Assembly: GCA_033032175.1 (NCBI GenBank)
Contig: CM065308.1
Coordinates: 22,436,952 to 22,500,951 of the forward strand
Length of the DNA stretch: 64,000 bases
Source: Saturnia japonica
Lineage: Eukaryota; Arthropoda; Insecta; Lepidoptera; Saturniidae
Direction of reading: 5' to 3'
Below are positions 32,612-45,660 of this stretch, one piece after another (the first letter of the stretch is position 1; every line of letters starts with the position of its first letter). The notes beneath the pieces are model-generated. The model searched no databases. It saw only the letters and a list, made by a program, of their open reading frames with translations, and had not been told where the DNA came from. The translations under genes and the position numbers were made by a program.

Positions 32612-32872
32612 AGGCTGCATTGAATGATAGTGATGTCTGGAAGTGACTCCCTCTCTGTGCATCCATTAAATTATTATTATTATTTTAAATTAACACTTTT
32701 GTATAGTTGGAAAAAAAGATAAACCTGATCGAGTTCCTTACCGGTTCTACTCGATGTCTGGGATATTTTCCGAACTGGCAGTAGTGTTTTGACGTTCATA
32801 ATTGCCTTCTTGGGGTCTAAATTGAATAAACATTTTTTTGATTCTGATTTTGATTAACAGGTTCTTGGGTGT
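32612..32872 (+). repeat. LINE copy 3, 3' tail only
   Basis: Same 3' UTR as copy 2, with a GAACTGG variant in the hairpin (a G:U pair is kept) and the tail TTTTTTGATTCTGATTTTGA. It starts about 200 nt upstream, in minus-strand terms, of the putative terminal exon acceptor at 32407. Confidence 0.85.
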
Positions 32873-33589
32873 TCTTCAAACTCTTGGCATCGAAGCGAGT
32901 TCCTATGAAAGGTTTCTCAACGTCTCACTCAATTACTTAACTCAATTATTTATTGTATTTTTATTTAATGATATTTTAATTTTAATGGCTTTTCTATTTT
33001 TCTAAATTCTATGTCAGTTGTATGTTTGAAAATCATTTTTTGTATTTTTTCCTGGAGTTTATAACGATAATTAACAGTATTTTAATATTGGGAAAATAAC
33101 AATTAATTTCGATATCTATGTGAAGTACCAATGTTACTTGGTACTGTAATAGATATCAGGAAACTTGCCTCGCAACTCCTCGACACACGAATTTGACATT
33201 CCGCCAAATGGCAATGTACTCCAAGTTCAAAGCGCCGCAATGTGGCTGCATAGTGTACTCACTTATTAGTGTTACTGCTTTACATGACTATGTGACAGTA
33301 TATAACATAACTATAATATAATCAAGAAATCATAATGGTTCGAGCGCGTTGTATGTCGAGATCAACTGATTTTATTATATTATGGTATCTCGACGCCGAA
33401 TGTCGATGGTATACGTGATACCACTTTGAGATTTAAATTCTGTTGTCAAACACCTATCGGTGCGTTTTGGCATCTGCACGTGAATGACAATCCCATTCCT
33501 AGGCTCAGCGTGCCAACGATAACCCGTGTAAAATAAAGGTTATAAAAAATATATTAATAACCCTGTTACAAAACTAAAATCATATTAAT
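32873..33589. other. No gene seen apart from the hairpin at 33111
   Basis: Intron-like A/T-rich sequence. Confidence 0.5.
33111..33157 (+). repeat. 47-nt near-perfect hairpin
   Basis: GATATCTAT pairs with ATAGATATC and AGTACCAA with TTGGTACT around a short loop, separated by a small internal loop. Could be a MITE relic, a recombination scar or a small structured RNA. Confidence 0.7.
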
Positions 33590-33670
33590 CAACCAAAAAG
33601 TTCTTCCTACCTAGGAATCGAACCAGCGACCTCACGATTCAACAGTTTGGTTACCAGCGGTGTTGCAAAA
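33590..33670 (-). repeat. tRNA-derived SINE head
   Basis: Minus strand B box GGTTCGATTCC (33614-33624) is perfect; an A-box-like ACCGCTGGTAAC lies at 33650-33661. No acceptor-stem pairing. Confidence 0.55.
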
Positions 33671-34144
33671 CGAAACCTACAAGGAGTTTATTACACGTCA
33701 ATAATTATTCTTACCGATTGAATTGAACCACTATTAATAAATATATTTTTCTATGTCAGTTAAACATTGACAGGGTACAACAAAACGCGACATGTCCGTA
33801 CAATAGAAGCTCGCTTGTGAATAATTTAAAGAGCTTGTGTCTGACGCACCGACTCGCTCTCGTTCTGATGTTATCTTCAATTGTTTGCTATCACTCGGAA
33901 TATATAGAGAACCTTAACACTATACAAATAAGGTTAGATTATTAATAGAATGTTGTTTGTTTGCTTGCGTAAATATAAAGTTGCCGTGGTAGAAACAGAG
34001 ATCAAGATTCAAAGCGGGAATGATGTTGCCCGCTCACCGCTCACGAACCATCAATGACTTAACTCTCAATAACTCCTCGAAACTTATGTTACTGTACTCT
34101 ATTATAATTTTGTTTCTTGTCACAATCTTTTCTTACTATATTTT

Positions 34145-34270
34145 ATCTGTGGTCTAGTGGAGAGGGAGACCACCTGCTTAGCAGATAAGTAATGCAAGTT
34201 CGAATCGTTGTAGGTGCCGCCATGCTGCCGCAGTGATTCTCAACTTGCTTCATGGAAAGTTTTTTGTTTT
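34145..34270 (+). repeat. tRNA-derived SINE head
   Basis: A box TGGTCTAGTGG (34150-34160) and B box AAGTTCGAATC (34196-34206) in tRNA-like spacing, followed by a CCGCAGTGATTCTCAAC body. Confidence 0.55.
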
Positions 34271-34956
34271 ACTCTTTATATACTTAGTCCTTAAAAACAA
34301 GTCTATTACGATATCTTCGTTCAAAGCACTTTCAATTAAAGTTTTAAAAAACTATGATTTAACGAACTTTTGGGCGTGGTTACTTTAACACTGTACATTT
34401 TTAATAAAACATGGGCACCCACGAATATTATACAAGTAGGAATAACGAACATGTTGACTTTAATGGAAAAAAATTTGTTCACATTGCATCTAACTATTTT
34501 ATGAACTACGATGAACCCATAAGCGTCTATTTGTCTTCTTAATTTGATTTAGTAAATTTCTCTAAATACAGTATGCAAACATTAACTTCTTTTTTTAGTT
34601 AAATTCAACCTGTTGATTTTGCCTACATGTATGATATTCGTGGCTTGCAATGTATTACTGAAAATGTACAGTGGTATGCCAAAACAAACGCAGGCAAACC
34701 GATGGCAGAGCGGCGGCGGCGCCGCGGCGTGTCCGCGATGCCATCTACACAAGCCCTTACGCGTTCAGCGATGTGTTTTTTTGGCGTAGGAAATGAGGAA
34801 TGTAATATTAGTATAGGTTAACACGAACGAAGTTGCGGGCGGTTGCTAGTAAAAAATAATTGTATTATAAAACATCATGACACTGCCCATAAATAAATAC
34901 GTTTCAACCAAGTACAACTTTGTACTGTGATACCTAAGTAAAATAAATTAATACAT
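34271..34956. other. No gene seen
   Basis: Includes a short GCGGCGGCGCCGCGGCG patch at ~34712-34730; the surrounding plus-strand frame has no recognised domain. Confidence 0.5.
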
Positions 34957-35800
34957 GTACACTGGGCCGCAAAACAAAGCGGGTAGGTCATAAATAATGC
35001 AATAACTTTTAAAATATTTCAGCAATCCATTTAAAATAAAAACTAAATTAAAGTTTATTTCATTGGAAATATAGTAAGAAGTAATAAAATCTTTTTATTT
35101 CTTTTTGGTTATGTATTAAAAACCAAAAATAAAATTTAAACTATTTTTAAAATAATAAAAGATTTGAAAACGTTTGTTTTACTTTTGTTTCTAATCTGTC
35201 ATATAAATATGGCATTTCATTATTCTGATAAAGTTCAATTAAAAATATGCCATTAACCTGAAGAGTGTACCAGAATTCTGACAATTCCTGAAGAGGGGCA
35301 CAATTAGCGTTATACAGTGAGAACTGTTGGTGTGTCGTTATCATACGTTCAAAACCGATTTTAAAAGACTGGATCTAATATTTGCAGACCAGGAACAGGT
35401 CGAACAAGGTGCACGACAGCGCGGGAGGATCGATAAATGGTGTCAACAATGTTGAGAAATCGATTTCGAACGGCTGTTGAAGTCAAAATGCAACTTCTAT
35501 GTGCTGGCTGGAATAGTCCGAACGCGTGTACAGTGAGGTGGCGTCTTGCTGAAGCAAATTTGAAACCATTTAGACCCACCCGCTAATGGTCCAAAACTAG
35601 AAAGGCAGCATCTAAATTCAAGGCTCGAGTTACCCTAGAGAATACATGAGTGGCCGTAGCCATGGTAGCTGTGGTAGTAAGATGCGGCGAATTTGTTCGT
35701 CATTGGCGTGATGTTTTCCATTCGAACTTGTGCTCTCCAAACGTGCCAAACGGGCAATTTGTATATTCTTATCCTAAATACACTCTAACTTTAACATAAT
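34957..35800 (+). pseudogene. Tc1-like element, N-terminal part
   Basis: The left end near 34957 (ACACTGGGCCGCAAAACAAA) resembles a Tc1-like terminal repeat. Around 35380-35640 the plus strand encodes GRTRCTTARED, MLRNRFRTAVEV and VRWRLAEANLKPFRP, the paired HTH region of Tc1 transposases. Stops interrupt it and the catalytic half is missing or unrecognisable. Confidence 0.6.
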
Positions 35801-36109
35801 ATACATATTTATCATTTATGACCTTAACAATTAATAATTACGATTCTACGGTTTACATTATGAAACGAAATTAACCGTCCTAGAAAATATGTCTATGAAA
35901 GTAATCGCAGTACAACAACTATGCTAATGTGAGCTGTAGCCAGACGCTAGTCCTGCGGCCACGGCCACGCGATCCCTCACTATTTATTTCATCTCAGTCT
36001 GTTCCTTGTGAAGATGTATGTACTTCGGAATTTTCAGACAATTTATATCTTTGGAATACAGACCCTAACTTCTAAACCTAGTCTTTATCCACGTCTTCGT
36101 TTATACTTG

Positions 36110-36425
36110 ATCTATAATATACCAATATTATAAATTTCAAGTGTTTGTTTAAACGCGCTAATCTCTATAACTATCAGTCGGATTTGAAAAAATCTTTTTG
36201 CATTTTATAGCGTACTTATTAATGAAGGTTCAATACAATAACTTCACGCTACAATTACTATATTAACTTGGAGCTGTGTATCCATCAATGTAAAACAAAC
36301 TGACAACAATAGTGTACACGAGTGCGTCGGCCGAGTGACGCGGCGAGTGGCGCGGCGGAGCGGCGCAGTCACGAGTTTGTCGAATAAATTTAACTCGAGT
36401 GAAACCGTGGGGCACGGCTAGTACA
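36110..36425 (-). repeat. Family F-like repeat with GC-rich insert
   Basis: Minus strand head ACTAGCCGTGCCCCACGGTT and a TTTGTTTAAACGCGCTAATCTC tail region. A CGGCGAGTGGCGCGGCGG-type segment sits at 36318-36375. Confidence 0.6.
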
Positions 36426-38324
36426 TACCAGTTTTAATGTTAAAAACACTGACGGCATGTCATCAGAATTTAGCAGAGTAGTTAGGTATTCGGTTTATAC
36501 CAGTAATCCACGCCAAGATAATAAACTTCACATAAATGGCTACGAGACATTTCGTGTTTATGCATTTTCGTTGTAACTTAGTTGAATGCTTTGTAGTCAA
36601 TGTGTATTTTGTTTTGTTGTATTAATGAACGTGTTGGAATTTTACCATGTTAAATATACATAAGGCGATACCGAAACTATTTAATAAGTGCTAATAGTAT
36701 ATTTGGGTAATACATACATGCTGCGCACTAGACTAGCCATTACAAACAAAAATTGTGCTCCACTTGGTACCGCGAAGCGAGGGGCGAGGGGCGCGGGGCA
36801 CGCGCGTATTAATATATTGAACTTACTCACGAAACGTCACTCCTTGACTTTTTACTTTTGTTGCTCGAGTTGTTTAAACAGTATCTCAGTGCACATGAAG
36901 GCATATTTATTTAGTAAAATTTAGCACTCAAACGTGTAATCGCAACAGGTGCCCGGCACAGACTAAGGGAGTGCGAGTGTATGCACTCGAATGCGTGTTT
37001 CAAACGATCTGGTTGAGAGGTTGTCTTTAGTATGTAGTACATAATAACTCCATATCATAGTGAAAAGTACGCCTATATTCTAATCCTATTAGGAGTAATA
37101 GAGTTTATGATCTATTTTTAATATTTTTAAAACCTCAATCACACTAAACCAACTACACGTAAATTTCCGAAGATAAACGCACGACATTACGAAGGTGCGG
37201 CGATGAAAATAAAATAAAACATAAATATTTCAGTAGCAGAGAACAAGACCGTGATAGGAACCGTATATGCTGTTGTAAAAATTTGTTTTGAGATTTAAAT
37301 ACCAAATCCAGGTGAATATTTACCGCGAGCCGGGCGCTACAGGTCGGTCGGTGCTCTGTCAGCGATCGATACCAATTCCAAGAATATTCAGGCCGGGTGA
37401 ATAAACCCTAGCCACTTCTGAAACCTGAACAAGCCCGAGTGTTCTGTTAGCGTATGCTAATTTCAATTTATGAAAATATTTAATATTATCTTTCTGTAAT
37501 AACATTAACTGAGAAAACGAGAGATGCATCATGATGGTTTGTTCTATGTCTGTGTGTTTAGTACATAAACAAGTCGGTATACAGCGCGGTGCGGCGTTGA
37601 AAACACAGAGATCTGTTGAAACTAATGATATTGAAAAACATTGGTTTTTCAGTATCATGATACTGATAACCGAAGGATACCGTAACTACACTTCTTCTAA
37701 ATCACTGCGATCCGCGCAGATGACTTCATCTATCTATACATAGTATACAATGAAGTCGCTTCCAGCTGTCTGTCTCTCTGTACGCTTAGATCTTTTAAAC
37801 CACGTAACGGGTTTTAATGCGGTTTTCACTACAATTTAGAGAATTTTTTACGTAAGGTTATTTATACACAATACATTCCAATTAAGTTTTTGTATAGTAC
37901 TTACACTTACTTAAACTTACTTGGCTTACGCTAGCTAAATGTTATGAGATACATTAAAATAATGTTCTAAAGAAATGCAATTCTTCAAAGAGCCTAGAGA
38001 AAAGTTCGCGATGGCATTTATGTCTATCACCTAATGTTGACTTACAAGTAATCATTTTTATCTTCAACATAATAATTAAAAATATTCGCTATTTGCCAAG
38101 TTATTTTCTTCAATTCAGTGACAATCATTATCCATCCAGATAAGTTTGTTAGTTAACTTGGGCATTTAATGTAGATTAAAATTGTAATTCAAAATTACGC
38201 CCGATCTAAGAAATCCCACTCGGCAAATCCGGTCGCGGTCGGTTGGCCGACCATCCCCACCTATGATGAATTACGCGTCGCGAGCTAAGCGTACTATTCG
38301 AAAATATGAAGTTACATAGCACAA
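36426..38324. other. No gene seen
   Basis: A/T-rich with a GAGGGGCGAGGGGCGCGGGG patch at ~36778-36797 and an old repeat fragment near 37980-38150. Confidence 0.5.
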
Positions 38325-38560
38325 AATCACGCCTGTATCCCCGAAGTGTTAAGATGAATACCCACAGTTCGCCGATAGGTTTTAGGACTCATGTAATGGG
38401 TGGCGATCCTGTTTCCATGAATCAGGCTCAAATCCAAACTCCGAGCTTCTGCGGATAATCTCACAAAAAAAACCAATAACACTTTGTTTCGACCTGGGAA
38501 TCCAACTTAGGACCTCTAGCATAGCAGTCGCGTTTAGGACCAGTGGGCTAGAGGCAGTTA
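38325..38560 (-). repeat. tRNA-derived SINE, family 1, copy b
   Basis: Minus strand, A box TAGCCCACTGG (38540-38550) and B box GTTGGATTCCC (38496-38506), followed by the same body as at 48476-48780. Confidence 0.8.
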
Positions 38561-38819
38561 TGAAGTTATGAACTATCAATATTAAAGCGATAAACTCTAA
38601 ATCAGGCTTTTTAAACATAAAATACACCACTTTGTAAATTGTACCCATGCGAAGCTGGAGCGGGTCGCTAGTGTTATATAACTAGTTAGTTAGCCGAGTG
38701 TATTCTATTGTTATTGATTTAGTCTACATTAATTTGTAATGGTATTGATTTACTTGTCAGAGAAGATACATTTTGGCAGATCTTACAACTCGATAGGAAC
38801 ATGAAATATTTCAAAGGAA

Positions 38820-39010
38820 TTCACGAAATTTGTTTGTTTGTTTGTTTGACGCGTTCCTAAACCATTTATCGGATTGCGATGAAAATTTGGAAAACTATCT
38901 AGGTAAACTTGGAATGTACAATATTATATAAATACAGAATTTCATCCAAATCGTTGGAGCCGTTCCCGAGAAACCAATTACATATATATTTATATACATA
39001 GTGATAATAT
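38820..39010 (+). repeat. Interspersed repeat with TTTG run
   Basis: Five TTTG units (about 38829-38847), then GCGTTCCTAAACCATTTATC and ATTTCATCCAAATCGTTGGA. A non-LTR 3' end is likely. Confidence 0.5.
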
Positions 39011-40379
39011 ATACAAGAATTGCTCGCTTAATAGTATTAAATAGTGCCACCAATTTACAATAAGTGAACCACGAGTCGACGTTAACAAAGTCACAGGCAA
39101 AAGATAGTAAAACTTCAAATAAATGTGGATTCATGCAAGGACTAATAACTAGTAAGTTTCAAGGAAGCGAAAGGTTCAAGGTAGACAAAGCGCTAGCTAA
39201 TACCTATTAAAAAAAAAGTATGTATGTATTTTTTACGTAATTTATTTTTATCTTATTATAATAGCGCTATATTTCTTTACCTATTATTGGATAACTAGAA
39301 TAAAATAAACTATTGTAAGACCGACATGTGCAATAAATAACAAATCATATATTTATTTACAGAAAACAAAACATAATTATTATCTAATTTCTGTGTAACA
39401 TAAATGTCACTGCTGCTAACATGAAAATACATAAATAAGTAAAATTTATTATTTTTTATTCAAATAAACAGTATAACCGTTAAACGATTACACAAATACA
39501 TATTCAACGTGGAAATAAAAATAAATATTATGGAATGAGTATATAAAAAACACAACGTACGCGTCGCAATTATCTGAAACAAGTTTACAAGATGGCCGCA
39601 CCCGGTCTTGCCTGGCCCGGCCGCAGCACGGCACAGTGCACGTTGGAAAGGTGTTAAAACAAGTGCCGCTTACGTTGCTATTTAGCGAGGTAGCGTCAAT
39701 TGTACATCATCAGCGTAGGCTGTGGAACCAGATGTGTTCAATGTAACACCACCAAAAATGTCGACCATAACAAAGGTCATATTTAAGGAGACCACAATTA
39801 TATCTTAAAGCGCCTACAGTCACTTAACATCAGATAAGGCTATGGTCAAAGGTGGGTAATATTCTAAGGTTGGCCTCTAAGCAGGAGGTTGTCTCTTACA
39901 TACTACTACATAAGTATCCTATGTACTCCTATATATTATACTTGCCGATAGAATTGGGAGTTGTATATACCCTAATCAACTGTTACTTCACGATGTCTTA
40001 CTTCAAAGAAAGGTCGGGCTCATTGTGAATTAAAACTCGCATCGATTCACGCGGTGTCCAAGAGCATCATCTCTGTGCCATCATCGTGGTATAGCTTCAA
40101 GAGTTCACGAGCTCATAAACTCCTGATAATCCTCCTTTAATCTTTAAAACCAAATATGATCGAACGAGACAATGATAATAGAGTGTCAATTTCTATTGCC
40201 TTGAAGTTCGACGAACGTTCTTATAGTGCCGTCATAGAGTGGGGAAAGGAAAAGCTATCGATCGACCGATCTCATCTCCTTTCCCAAAGAAGTACCCTTG
40301 TCCTGTATTAGGATACAAAAGGATCGTTTAAACTATTGCATAGGGAGCGTAACAGATCGATAGCGTAGCGTGTATAAAT
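39011..40379. other. No gene seen
   Basis: A/T-rich, nothing recognised. Confidence 0.5.
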
Positions 40380-40484
40380 ATATTATTACTATATTCGCCG
40401 GCAGTCGCGCCGGCCGGTACGCGATGTGGCCGGTGGTACGGCGCGGTAGACTTGTGGGCGCATATAATTACGTTTTACACTCAC

Positions 40485-40682
40485 CTTGGAGGCGGCACGA
40501 CCAAGGCCAAGGTCGATACAGTAGTACGATACAGTGGTAGCCCCTCCACTAATCTCCTCTCCCCTCCCGGGTGGCGGTGTGGCACTCCCCCTGCGCCGCC
40601 TGCGCGCACGCTCAGCACGCGAGTTTTTGCACGGTGATGTAACCCGCAATTCAGTTGAATACGGTTCGGTATTGCGTTTAAA
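40485..40682 (-). CDS. GC-rich exon candidate with strong splice donor
   Basis: On the minus strand AAG|GTGAGTGT (GT at 40483-40484) is a strong donor. Upstream, one frame is open from 40682 to 40485 and ends in phase 0, but contains no ATG. The segment is GC-rich with Arg/Pro coding. It may be a 5' untranslated first exon in a CpG-rich promoter, or an internal exon starting at one of the CAGs near 40590. Its phase would fit the exon at 22233, but the terminal exon at 32406 lies between them, so the relation is unclear. Confidence 0.28.
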
Positions 40683-41084
40683 TTAACGTTTGTATTTTAT
40701 TTTCGAGTCCGGTCATCCGATGCGACGTGGCACGATTTATGGTCGAACTCCAATTGGACGGGAGACGGGAATATAAACATGTGTGGAATTTAAATGTCTG
40801 CTTGTAATGTCACAACTCACAAGCGACTCTTGAAGCTGTCGATTTTAAGAACTATGCACGATACCGATAGATACCTTCGAAATACTGTTCAGAGAAATAC
40901 TTTGTTATTAATGATTACACTCGTTATGTCACGGACTCACCAAACATGGAGAGACAAGACGATTAAATTGTAATCAGAAACTTTGTATAATATATGACGT
41001 CATGTGCCTAGTGTCCACTGGGATAATCACTAAGGATAGATACACCACTTCTCGCTGCCTATATCCTTAACATTTTTTTAGTTA

Positions 41085-41290
41085 TTGTTTAACCGACTTC
41101 ATAAAGAATGACAAATTGTTTTTATGGATGTTCAGGCATAACTTCTTTGTTTATACACCGATTTAAATGATTCCTTTTACATTAGAAAGAGGGTAGACCT
41201 CAAGAATGGTCCCGTTTTAATTTCACGGCATTTGACCTTCGACTTCTTAACTCCTCAATATCATTGAAGTTAATTTTTTTTTTAATTGTC
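41085..41290 (+). repeat. Interspersed repeat (AACCGACTTCATAAAG type)
   Basis: AACCGACTTCATAAAGAATG with ATCATTGAAGTTAATTTTTT at the other end; resembles common lepidopteran repeat ends. Low certainty. Confidence 0.35.
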
Positions 41291-44200
41291 TTGACATTGA
41301 ACTCGTCCTAAGCATCTGCTAATATGCACATTTTTATATATTATATTATTATCTTTCATCAATCCATGCGTTCCTCTTGTCGAAACCAACGTAGCATATG
41401 TAGGTACATCCTTAAACATTATGCTAGTACAACTTTGTTCCAGATATCCTACGTATTTATTTTCTAAAGGGATTTGTTAGTGTAACGCATAGATCTCTAG
41501 TGTAACTCCACATGAAAAAGGATGGATCGCATTTATACTGGATTCATTTTATTTCCATATTTCTGGTCATGCTTAGACATCACCACCGAGTGCGGAACTG
41601 CCGTACAACAAAACACTTGGGCAAGCACGTTAAGGGCCGTTGTTCCGAATAGATGTATTATTTTGACGAAATATTGGCGTAAGTTGTCCAACCGAAATAC
41701 ACTTCGGCTCTCTTAAAAGTTAATGGACCTCATATGTTAAACACACACACATTCCACTACCTACCTATATCTACATGATACTTCGTATTACGAAAATATT
41801 TTTCAAGCGTTTCGGTGTCTTCGCGATGTTTTCCTTCACCGTCAGTCGATACTGTTACTTATTAAATTTAAATAAATTAACAATATGATAACCAGTCGCC
41901 AACGGATTAATATTCTCCCAGTCTTAATAATTGCACTATTACGACTCCAGTTATAATTTCACTGAATGGATATCTATGCTTAATAATATTATTATGATAC
42001 CATATCGAGTAGCAACATAACGGTGAGTTCACATGTCAACTATTAACAACCGCTTCTAATATCCTAGTAGTGACGCGGAGTACAAAACAAGCATCATTGT
42101 GTGAAAGAAGGGAAAAACACCATTAGAACAACCACATCAGACACAAAATATTACAAAGTGGTATAAACATGCAAGTATCATGGTTTAGAATAACAGATTA
42201 GCTTTTAATCTAATGATAATAAATGAACTAATACGTGTAGTCAATACAGATAACCCTTCAATGTTAAAAGGTAATTAACAACAAATACGATTATTATTTA
42301 CAAATTATAACTTTATAAGTAATTTTTAATGAATTGTTCAATATAGTAATCTCGGGTTAGATGCACCATCACAACACAACCTGTGAACCCTTACTTTTCC
42401 TTATCAATACACATAATATTAAATATACACATCAAAAACAAAGTCTCTTTGTTAGTACCTTCATTGCAATATGCTATCTAAACCGTTAAATACGGAACAG
42501 TAAATTGTGGCAATGTGGTACATACCAAAGTATTTTAAGAATTAGCGTACATTTACTAATTTCAATTAGTAACACTATCTATCGGCTGACGATGAATAAA
42601 AACATCGTAAGGAAAGAAAGCTTGAGAGTTTTTTATAGTACCACAAAACATAGAAAGAGCTGTGAAATTCTCGGTTTTTGAAACCTTTTTTTTACTAAGC
42701 TCGTGTCTTTCCTAAGGAAGAGGACTTTGCTCAGCAGTAGTACATTTGCGGGCTGATATTTTTATTATTATAAGATATCAAAATCCTCAGGCATATTATA
42801 AAACCTATATAAATTTTATATCTAAGCCAAGGTACTTAACCGCTGAAGTGTTACAAAGAAAATTCAAAATATTTATGATATATCCAACAGTAATTAGTTA
42901 CAGAATCACCTCTATGAATACTGCTAATCAACAGTCGGTATTCTAAAGAAGCCAGACGCAACGTTGCAATGACAAACGCATCCTGTAAGACGCGCCTGGT
43001 GGTTGCTTCATAGTTCCTAAGATTATTTTTAAGTTAGTCTTAATATATTATTGGTAGCGAATAATATTTAAATCTTTTTTTTAAGTTCTGCGCTCGCGCA
43101 CGACTTGACAACTTATAAAATATTATTAAAATAAATAATTTTATTTACTTATTGTAATTACATTTAAAATAAATTGAAAAGAGCAGCGCTGCTTCGCGCC
43201 GCGCCTGGACCTCAGCTTGTGGTTTATAGCATAATTATTATTTAACAAATATATGATCAACTAATCTCCCAAACTTTGGTGAGGATAGATTTCAAACTTA
43301 TTTTATTTAAAATAAAATTACTCTTCGTTTGTTCTGATGAAAGAAGGGCACTAACGCCCGTACGAATTAAGGCATACTGAATCAAAGCTACTTACGGCGA
43401 ACAATCTGATCTATGTGTATTCTAAAGAAGAAAAATAAACGGAAAGTAACTCAGTATACGAATTTTGTAAGGGATACAAATAAGAGACTTTTTTGTAAAA
43501 GTATTTTGCCTTAGTGGTGTTTTAAAAAGATAAAATCACGATAAAAAAGATATTATGCTATAATAATAATTACCCGCAAGTGGCAAGTAAAAGTTCATTT
43601 ATAATATGGTAATATAGTCTTTGGACTTTGGACAGGAATATTTTCTACGGAACGGGCTCGGTTCGTATCCTGAGTTACCATGAAATTTAAAACAGATAAT
43701 TTTTGAGAACGTAATCAAGATTCGCGTTGTGTCTAATAATCTTAGATACAATTGTGATATAACGTTTTTTGTATGATTATTATCAATTAGTAGAAATTTT
43801 TAATAAAAAGTCAAGGACACCAAAGTTCGGGCAAAATAATTGATTGACCCACCAACCAATAATATCATAATAGTTGATATTTACGCTGGAAACACATTAC
43901 ACATTTACAATGTGCCATGGGTTCATGCCATTTTACGAAGCATTATATATTTTTATTATGGTTAGGACTTATATCAATAGGGTTAAAAACACATTACTTA
44001 TGCATGTCGCATGTACCTTGTATAAATAAATGTATATAAAAGTCGGCTCGTAAGTTGCAATACTGCATGATAGTGTAGTGCATTTTTTAACTCAACGCGT
44101 AACTGAAACTGTGACGTTTGAAGACGTAAGCGTCTAGGACCTGGGTTCCGAACTTGAAGTTACCCTCTCGGGGGTAAATTCACTATCATGCAGTAGTAAT

Positions 44201-44429
44201 AAATTTCTTTACAAAGAAAAAGTTACAAATCAAATAAGGCGGTGAAAAATGCCTTTAAAAAGTAAATCGATTCCAGTCCTGAGGAAACTTTCCATTAAAT
44301 TGGTAAAAGTGCATTGAGATTAATAGGCAGTACTTCGAGTACCAAATGAAATGAATTATTAAATTTAAAATTACAGAAACCATTTTTTGAGAACCTATTA
44401 TTTTTGTGCAATTATAATAGGTAGGTACA
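41291..44429. other. No gene seen
   Basis: Long A/T-rich stretch without recognised coding, TE protein or SINE heads. B-box-like GGTTCGTATCC at ~43654 has no A box. Confidence 0.5.
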
Positions 44430-44985
44430 TATATACATACATTATTTCACGCCCATTTGCCAACGGGGTAGGCAGTCACCACGTTCTTCCACCTGCTACG
44501 ATCCTGGCATACATTATTCGCTTCTTCGACATTAATTAATCTGTTTATACATGCTCGTCGGTTTAGAGTACTCTTGACCTGACCTTTCTTCAGAACCTTC
44601 CCGATTTGATCGATGAACGTTCGTCCAGGCCTTCCTCTTCCAACATTTCCTTTCACATTCGCATCATAAATTTGTTTAGTCATTCTTTTTTCATTCATCC
44701 TCTCAACATGCCCAAACCATCTAAGAATCCCTTTCTGTGTGTGACTATATCTTCTTTCACACCACAAAGTTCTTTTATCGCACTATTTCTTCACTAAATC
44801 TCACTCCTAACATACCTCTTAGCGCTCTCATTTCTACTGCATTTATTTTACTTTCATGATTTTTCCGCCACACCCAGCTTTCACTTCCGTACATGAGTGT
44901 TGGAACCAACACTCCTCTATGCACAGCCAAACGAGCTTTCATAGAAATACTCTGGCTACTCATAAAGGAGTGCAACGCCCCATTA
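44430..44985 (-). pseudogene. RTE-type LINE, C-terminal fragment
   Basis: Minus strand. A frame from 44767 to 44447 encodes LRWFGHVERM...GRGRPGRT...KNVCQDRSRW and ends ...PVGKWA. Upstream, in another frame, lies LVPTLMYGSESW...LNAVEMRALRGM. Both blocks are characteristic of the C-terminus of RTE-like reverse transcriptases. The coding region runs almost to the 3' end, followed by a TACATATATACATACATT tail at 44428-44445, as expected for RTE's very short 3' UTR and microsatellite tail. A frameshift lies near 44775. Confidence 0.8.
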
Positions 44986-44999
44986 ATCATACAATAGGT

Positions 45000-45660
45000 A
45001 GGTACGCTCAAGGAAAGCGTGACATGAGTTCTATCCACACCAGTATGTGACAGACAGGTAGACTTGCAATCAGTAAGTAATTGGAAAAGTTTGCTACGTC
45101 CGTCCTCACAGCTTCTTACCCTCAAGGTTAAGCTTAATTGAAATAAACAGTTTACAGCTGACATCAAAGTATTTAGTGTACCTAATGTTTTTCTTTTTTT
45201 TATCGTTATAGGTTTTAGCGTTGTGGCCACAATCTTACCTAATCTTAAATACATAAGTGACAATGTGGCCCAAGATGGGTGACATGCTAATACTAGTGGA
45301 AGACTGGCTCTCAAGTGCTGCTGCCGGAACATACCTGTTGGTGTTTGGCGACAGTTTTTAAATTGAGGGTGGTAGCTAGCAAGGCGGGCATAAGAAAGTA
45401 TACAGATAGGAGATGTATTATAGTACATTTGTTGTGTTAATTCGTCCGTGAGGTTATACATGCTTACAGGCCCTGTCAGAATACGAGCGCTGCAGTTCTT
45501 GCGCTTGTAGACCTGCAGCATTATGCTGAGACAGGGACCTATTCAACCCCATTCAACACATCATTTATTGTGTCAATTTGTTTGTTTTGTTTTATATTTT
45601 AAAATGTATGTGTGTGTGTGGTGTTATTGTCGAATAAATGATTTTTCTTTCTTTCTACAA
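45000..45660. other. Unidentified repeat-like block next to the RTE fragment
   Basis: Minus-strand frame 44775-45521 is long (248 codons), but only its last part belongs to the RTE fragment; the first ~180 codons have no recognised family and an odd mixed composition. On the plus strand the block ends in AATAAATGATTTTTCTTTC near 45632-45655, a transcript-end-like sequence followed by a TTTC run. A second LINE 3' end is possible. Confidence 0.3.

Noticed and set aside
43640..43690. SINE or tRNA at a GGTTCGTATCC motif
   Set aside because: No A box at the required distance.
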